Below, piece after piece: positions 61,844 through 64,000 of a stretch of 64,000 nt of DNA. This DNA comes from Stenotrophomonas sp. UBA2124 (GTDB lineage Bacteria > Pseudomonadota > Gammaproteobacteria > Xanthomonadales > Xanthomonadaceae). The notes under the pieces are model-generated. The model did not search any database. It had not been told where the DNA came from and saw only the letters and a program-made list of their open reading frames with translations. The stretch is taken from positions 1 to 64,000 of the forward strand of contig DCXY01000004.1 in NCBI GenBank assembly GCA_002329155.1, read 5' to 3'. The translations under genes were made by a program, and so were the position numbers. Numbering within the stretch: position 1 is the stretch's first letter; each line of letters starts with the position of its first letter.

Positions 61844-62841
61844 CAGTCCTCCTCCCCACGGCTCAGATCGAAGGTTTCGGCGCGGGTGCCCGCTTCATTG
61901 AGCAGACGCACCAGTGCCTCGGTATTGCCGTGCATGGCAATGACGCGCGATGCCTGCGTCTGGCCCACGCTCTGCAGCAGGCCCGGCCAGTCTGCGTGGT
62001 CGGACACGACGAAACCACGGTCGTAATTGCCACGGCGGCGGTTGCCACGCAGCTGCATCCAGCCCGAAGCAAAGCCCTGCTGCGCTCGACGGAAACGCCG
62101 AAGCCAGCTGCTGCCGGCGGCCGAAGGGGGCGCGATGATCAGCTGGCCCGCAAAATCCATGCCGCGCGGCGCATCGGCCACGCGCTCGGTCGCCAGCAGC
62201 GGTACGCCAGCCTGCCGGTACACCTGCACACCCGCGTCCACCGCACCGTGCAGCCATGCCGGCGGCTGCCCTCCCAGTGCCAGCAACTCGGCCAACACGC
62301 GCTGCGCCTTGCCCAATGCGTAGCAGTAAAGGATGGCAGCATCACCCTGTGTGGCGCATTCTTCACGCCATGCGGCGATGTCAGCCACTACACAGTGCGT
62401 ATCGGGCCACCGGTAGATCGGCAGGCCGAAGGTGCATTCGGTGATGAAGGTATCGCAGCGCAGGGGCTCGAAGGCCTCGCAGGTGGGATCGGGCTGTCGC
62501 TTGTAATCACCCGACACCACCCACACCTCGCCATCCACTTCAATTCTCACCTGGGCCGAGCCGAGCACATGCCCGGCCGGGTGCAACGACAACAGCGCAT
62601 CGCCCAGGCGGAAGCGTTCACCGTACCCATGTGCCACGTAGTGCTGCTCGCCCAGGCGCCATTGCAGAAGCGGCAGACTCGCATCGCTTGCGTGATAGCA
62701 GCCCATGCCCACGCGCGCATGGTCGCCATGGCCATGTGTGATTACCGCGCAGCCCACCGGGCGCGAAGGGTCGATGTAGAAATCGCCACGCGGACAGTAC
62801 ATGCCCTCAGGCCGGAGCACGACCAGCGCCTCGCCTTTCAT
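61843..62841 (-). CDS. Ligase-associated DNA damage response exonuclease (MBL fold)
   Basis: A 332-residue metallo-beta-lactamase/beta-CASP nuclease with metal motif THGHGDHARVG, a second part VVSGDYKRQPDPTCE, and SDHADWPGLL towards the C-terminus. It is the first gene of the four-gene repair operon, with tight overlaps throughout. ATG 62841 follows AAGGA about 10 nt upstream; an in-frame ATG at 62913 is not favoured. No LexA box is visible upstream. Confidence 0.92.
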   Translation of the reverse strand: MKGEALVVLRPEGMYCPRGDFYIDPSRPVGCAVITHGHGDHARVGMGCYHASDASLPLLQWRLGEQHYVAHGYGERFRLGDALLSLHPAGHVLGSAQVRIEVDGEVWVVSGDYKRQPDPTCEAFEPLRCDTFITECTFGLPIYRWPDTHCVVADIAAWREECATQGDAAILYCYALGKAQRVLAELLALGGQPPAWLHGAVDAGVQVYRQAGVPLLATERVADAPRGMDFAGQLIIAPPSAAGSSWLRRFRRAQQGFASGWMQLRGNRRRGNYDRGFVVSDHADWPGLLQSVGQTQASRVIAMHGNTEALVRLLNEAGTRAETFDLSRGEED

Positions 62842-63114
62842 CAATGGATGTTCCTTGCGGCAGCAACTTTCGTCACCGTGCCACGCATGGCGTGCAGGCG
62901 ATGTGGGAGCCAAAGGATCAAGCGTGAAAGCACCGCCTGGCGATGCTGTTCATGCGCCCAACACACTCCTGCTGCACGGTGTAAAAAATGCCCTGTTTCC
63001 TTTCCAGACAGGTTTGCGCTCCATGGCGCAGGGCCCACCATCACCTCATCGTGGAAGCTTCGCATACAGAGAAGACCTGAGGAAACGGGAGCGTAGGCTT
63101 TTTGACGCAAAAAA

Positions 63115-63144
63115 GAAGACGGCGCCCATTGGGGCGCCGTCTTC
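63115..63144 (-). terminator. Rho-independent terminator
   Basis: On the minus strand gaagacggcgccc and its complement form a 13-bp stem, followed by TTTTTTG. It ends the transcript of the two small genes at 63163-63437. Confidence 0.85.
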
Positions 63145-63162
63145 TGGAAGCTCGCCACTGCC

Positions 63163-63306
63163 TCACTTCTTCTGTGCGGGCTTCTGGCTGTGCATGTCGC
63201 CCGGCTTCTGCCCTGCCATCTTCTGTTTTTCATCGGCAGCGGCTTTCTTCTGGTCCTGGTCCTTGTTCTGATCGGGATTCTTATGCGGGTCGTTGTGGGT
63301 GGCCAT
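63163..63306 (-). CDS. Small Lys-rich hydrophilic protein
   Basis: A 47-residue protein (MATHNDPHKNPDQNKDQDQK...) very rich in Lys, Gln, Asp and Asn with no hydrophobic core, so it is probably disordered. GAGGAGGAGGA before ATG 63306 is a strong ribosome binding site. It starts 2 bp after the stop of the upstream small gene and ends before a good terminator. This structure argues that it is real. Function unknown; possibly stress-related. Confidence 0.65.
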   Translation of the reverse strand: MATHNDPHKNPDQNKDQDQKKAAADEKQKMAGQKPGDMHSQKPAQKK

Positions 63307-63308
63307 GA

Positions 63309-63437
63309 TCATTCCTCCTCCTCACCATCCTTGCGCGGACGGTTCGGATCGTTCCTGGTGCGGTCGGGTGCATCCTGGTTCGGCTGGTCGTTCTTGCCAG
63401 GCGAGGTGGGGTTCGGGTTCTGCGGATTATTGGCCAT
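63309..63437 (-). CDS. Small Asn/Pro-rich hydrophilic protein
   Basis: A 42-residue protein (MANNPQNPNPTSPGKNDQPNQ...) ending in EEEE, charged and probably disordered. GGAAG lies about 8 nt before ATG 63437. The stop is 2 bp from the next ATG, so the two are a mini-operon. Composition resembles the second protein (both rich in Asn, Asp, Lys/Arg, Pro), so they may be paralogues. Confidence 0.55.
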   Translation of the reverse strand: MANNPQNPNPTSPGKNDQPNQDAPDRTRNDPNRPRKDGEEEE

Positions 63438-63776
63438 GTTCGCTGCTTCCGGAATTGAGCGACGTGATGTCGCAGCACCAAGATGCGCCGGTGCTTGTTA
63501 CCGAGGGGTCTTCAATTCGCGCACTGCGCTCACGCTGCACCGACGTCACCAACCCTCAGCTGATTTCTCCGGATTCATACACCTCGCAAGGCCAAAGCTG
63601 AGTGCGGCCGATAAGCTTCCAGCAAGCTTCAGCGTATGTCTCAGCCACTTACATATTGCGATGGCACGCCAGCTCCCCGGTTTCCGATCTCCAGCGCGAT
63701 GGCTCGCACCCCATTCAGGCTGCGTGCCTTTGCCCACACGCATTGGGCCGGCAGCTCCGGAGCAAGACAGAAGCCC
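63438..63776. other. Intergenic region at the right end
   Basis: No gene supported. The expected promoter of the small-protein operon lies here, but no clear -35/-10 pair stands out. Confidence 0.35.
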
Positions 63777-64000
63777 ATGCGCATCGAACGACAGGCAGGC
63801 CCGCCGACGGCATCCAACATCGCCGAGCCGTTGGCACCCTGCGAATTACGCTTGAAGCGGTTACCGCCGGCGCTGTGTGGCGTGCTGCGCTACGTGCGGT
63901 TGCAGGCAATCGGAACGGCGCTGGCGCATCCGGATGAATGGAGATGCGGCAGGTGCGCGCAGCTGTTGCAGATCAATATCAAAACCATCGCCAGGCCGCA
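63777..64000 (+). CDS. Open reading frame running off the window, zinc-ribbon-like
   Basis: From ATG 63777 a frame of 74 codons runs to the edge without a stop (MRIERQAGPPTASNIAEP..., then LALAHPDEWRCGRCAQLLQINIKT-like). The CGRC pair near the edge resembles the first half of a Com-type zinc ribbon. The N-terminal part has no recognised feature. Could be a real gene, but length and content allow chance. Confidence 0.3.
   Translation, partial: MRIERQAGPPTASNIAEPLAPCELRLKRLPPALCGVLRYVRLQAIGTALAHPDEWRCGRCAQLLQINIKTIARP

Overview
The window looks like a chromosomal segment of a gamma-proteobacterium of the family Xanthomonadaceae, most likely Stenotrophomonas. The evidence is the very high G+C content, the house-keeping gene set, several TonB-dependent receptors, and GTAG-headed extragenic palindromes (written gtagcccgggtaag...cttacccgggctac) that match the REP-like SMAG family described in S. 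maltophilia. No rRNA, tRNA, CRISPR array, phage module or transposase was recognised.

Layout. 1-1.5 kb: start of a class II (B12-dependent) ribonucleotide reductase on the minus strand, with a promoter, paired NrdR-like boxes and a terminator-like hairpin in its leader. 1.7-9.9 kb: DegP/HtrA protease, a YqjD/YqjE-like envelope operon, AI-2E family exporter, HAD hydrolase, M17 aminopeptidase, and a catalase-like peroxidase coupled to a cytochrome b561. 10-13.7 kb: ABC-2 exporter plus DesK/DesR-like two-component operon. 13.9-19.2 kb: MacAB-like tripartite efflux operon, interrupted by about 0.9 kb of repeats that include a 577-bp imperfect inverted repeat. 19.3-30 kb: hydrolase, two EamA transporters, a KgtP-like MFS carrier whose 3' end is duplicated in a palindrome-separated tandem array, an M28 peptidase, a metallo-hydrolase, TrpS and an unknown secreted protein. 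30.5-32.4 kb: CsbD, two entericidin-like lipoproteins and arginase.

32.8-34.5 kb holds the most unusual gene: an ABC ATPase fused to a phosphatase-fold domain whose catalytic cysteine is replaced by glycine, and whose ABC signature motif and switch histidine are also degenerate. 35.6-44.6 kb is a nitrite/NO respiration island: qNor, a copper receptor, NirK, NirV, SCO, azurin, a SirB2 protein and two small unknown proteins. It is studded with FNR/DNR-type palindromes at about -41.5 positions. It would convert nitrite to N2O; no nitrate or N2O reductase is seen. 45.3-51.9 kb is a TonB receptor, a periplasmic CobN-like chelatase, an ExbB/TolQ-like channel and a DUF2149 protein, an arrangement resembling the Bacteroidota hmu haem-uptake operon. 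52-56.8 kb: a large TonB receptor divergent from a Tat-exported PhoD phosphatase. 57.1-62.8 kb: the four-gene ligase-associated DNA repair cluster (exonuclease, ligase, Lhr-type helicase, PdeM). The right end has two tiny hydrophilic proteins and an open ORF running out of the window.

Dispersed intergenic repeats are a theme: GTAG palindromes (five full copies), a repeat of about 265 bp present twice in opposite orientation (30.1 and 44.7 kb), and C-rich inverted repeats.
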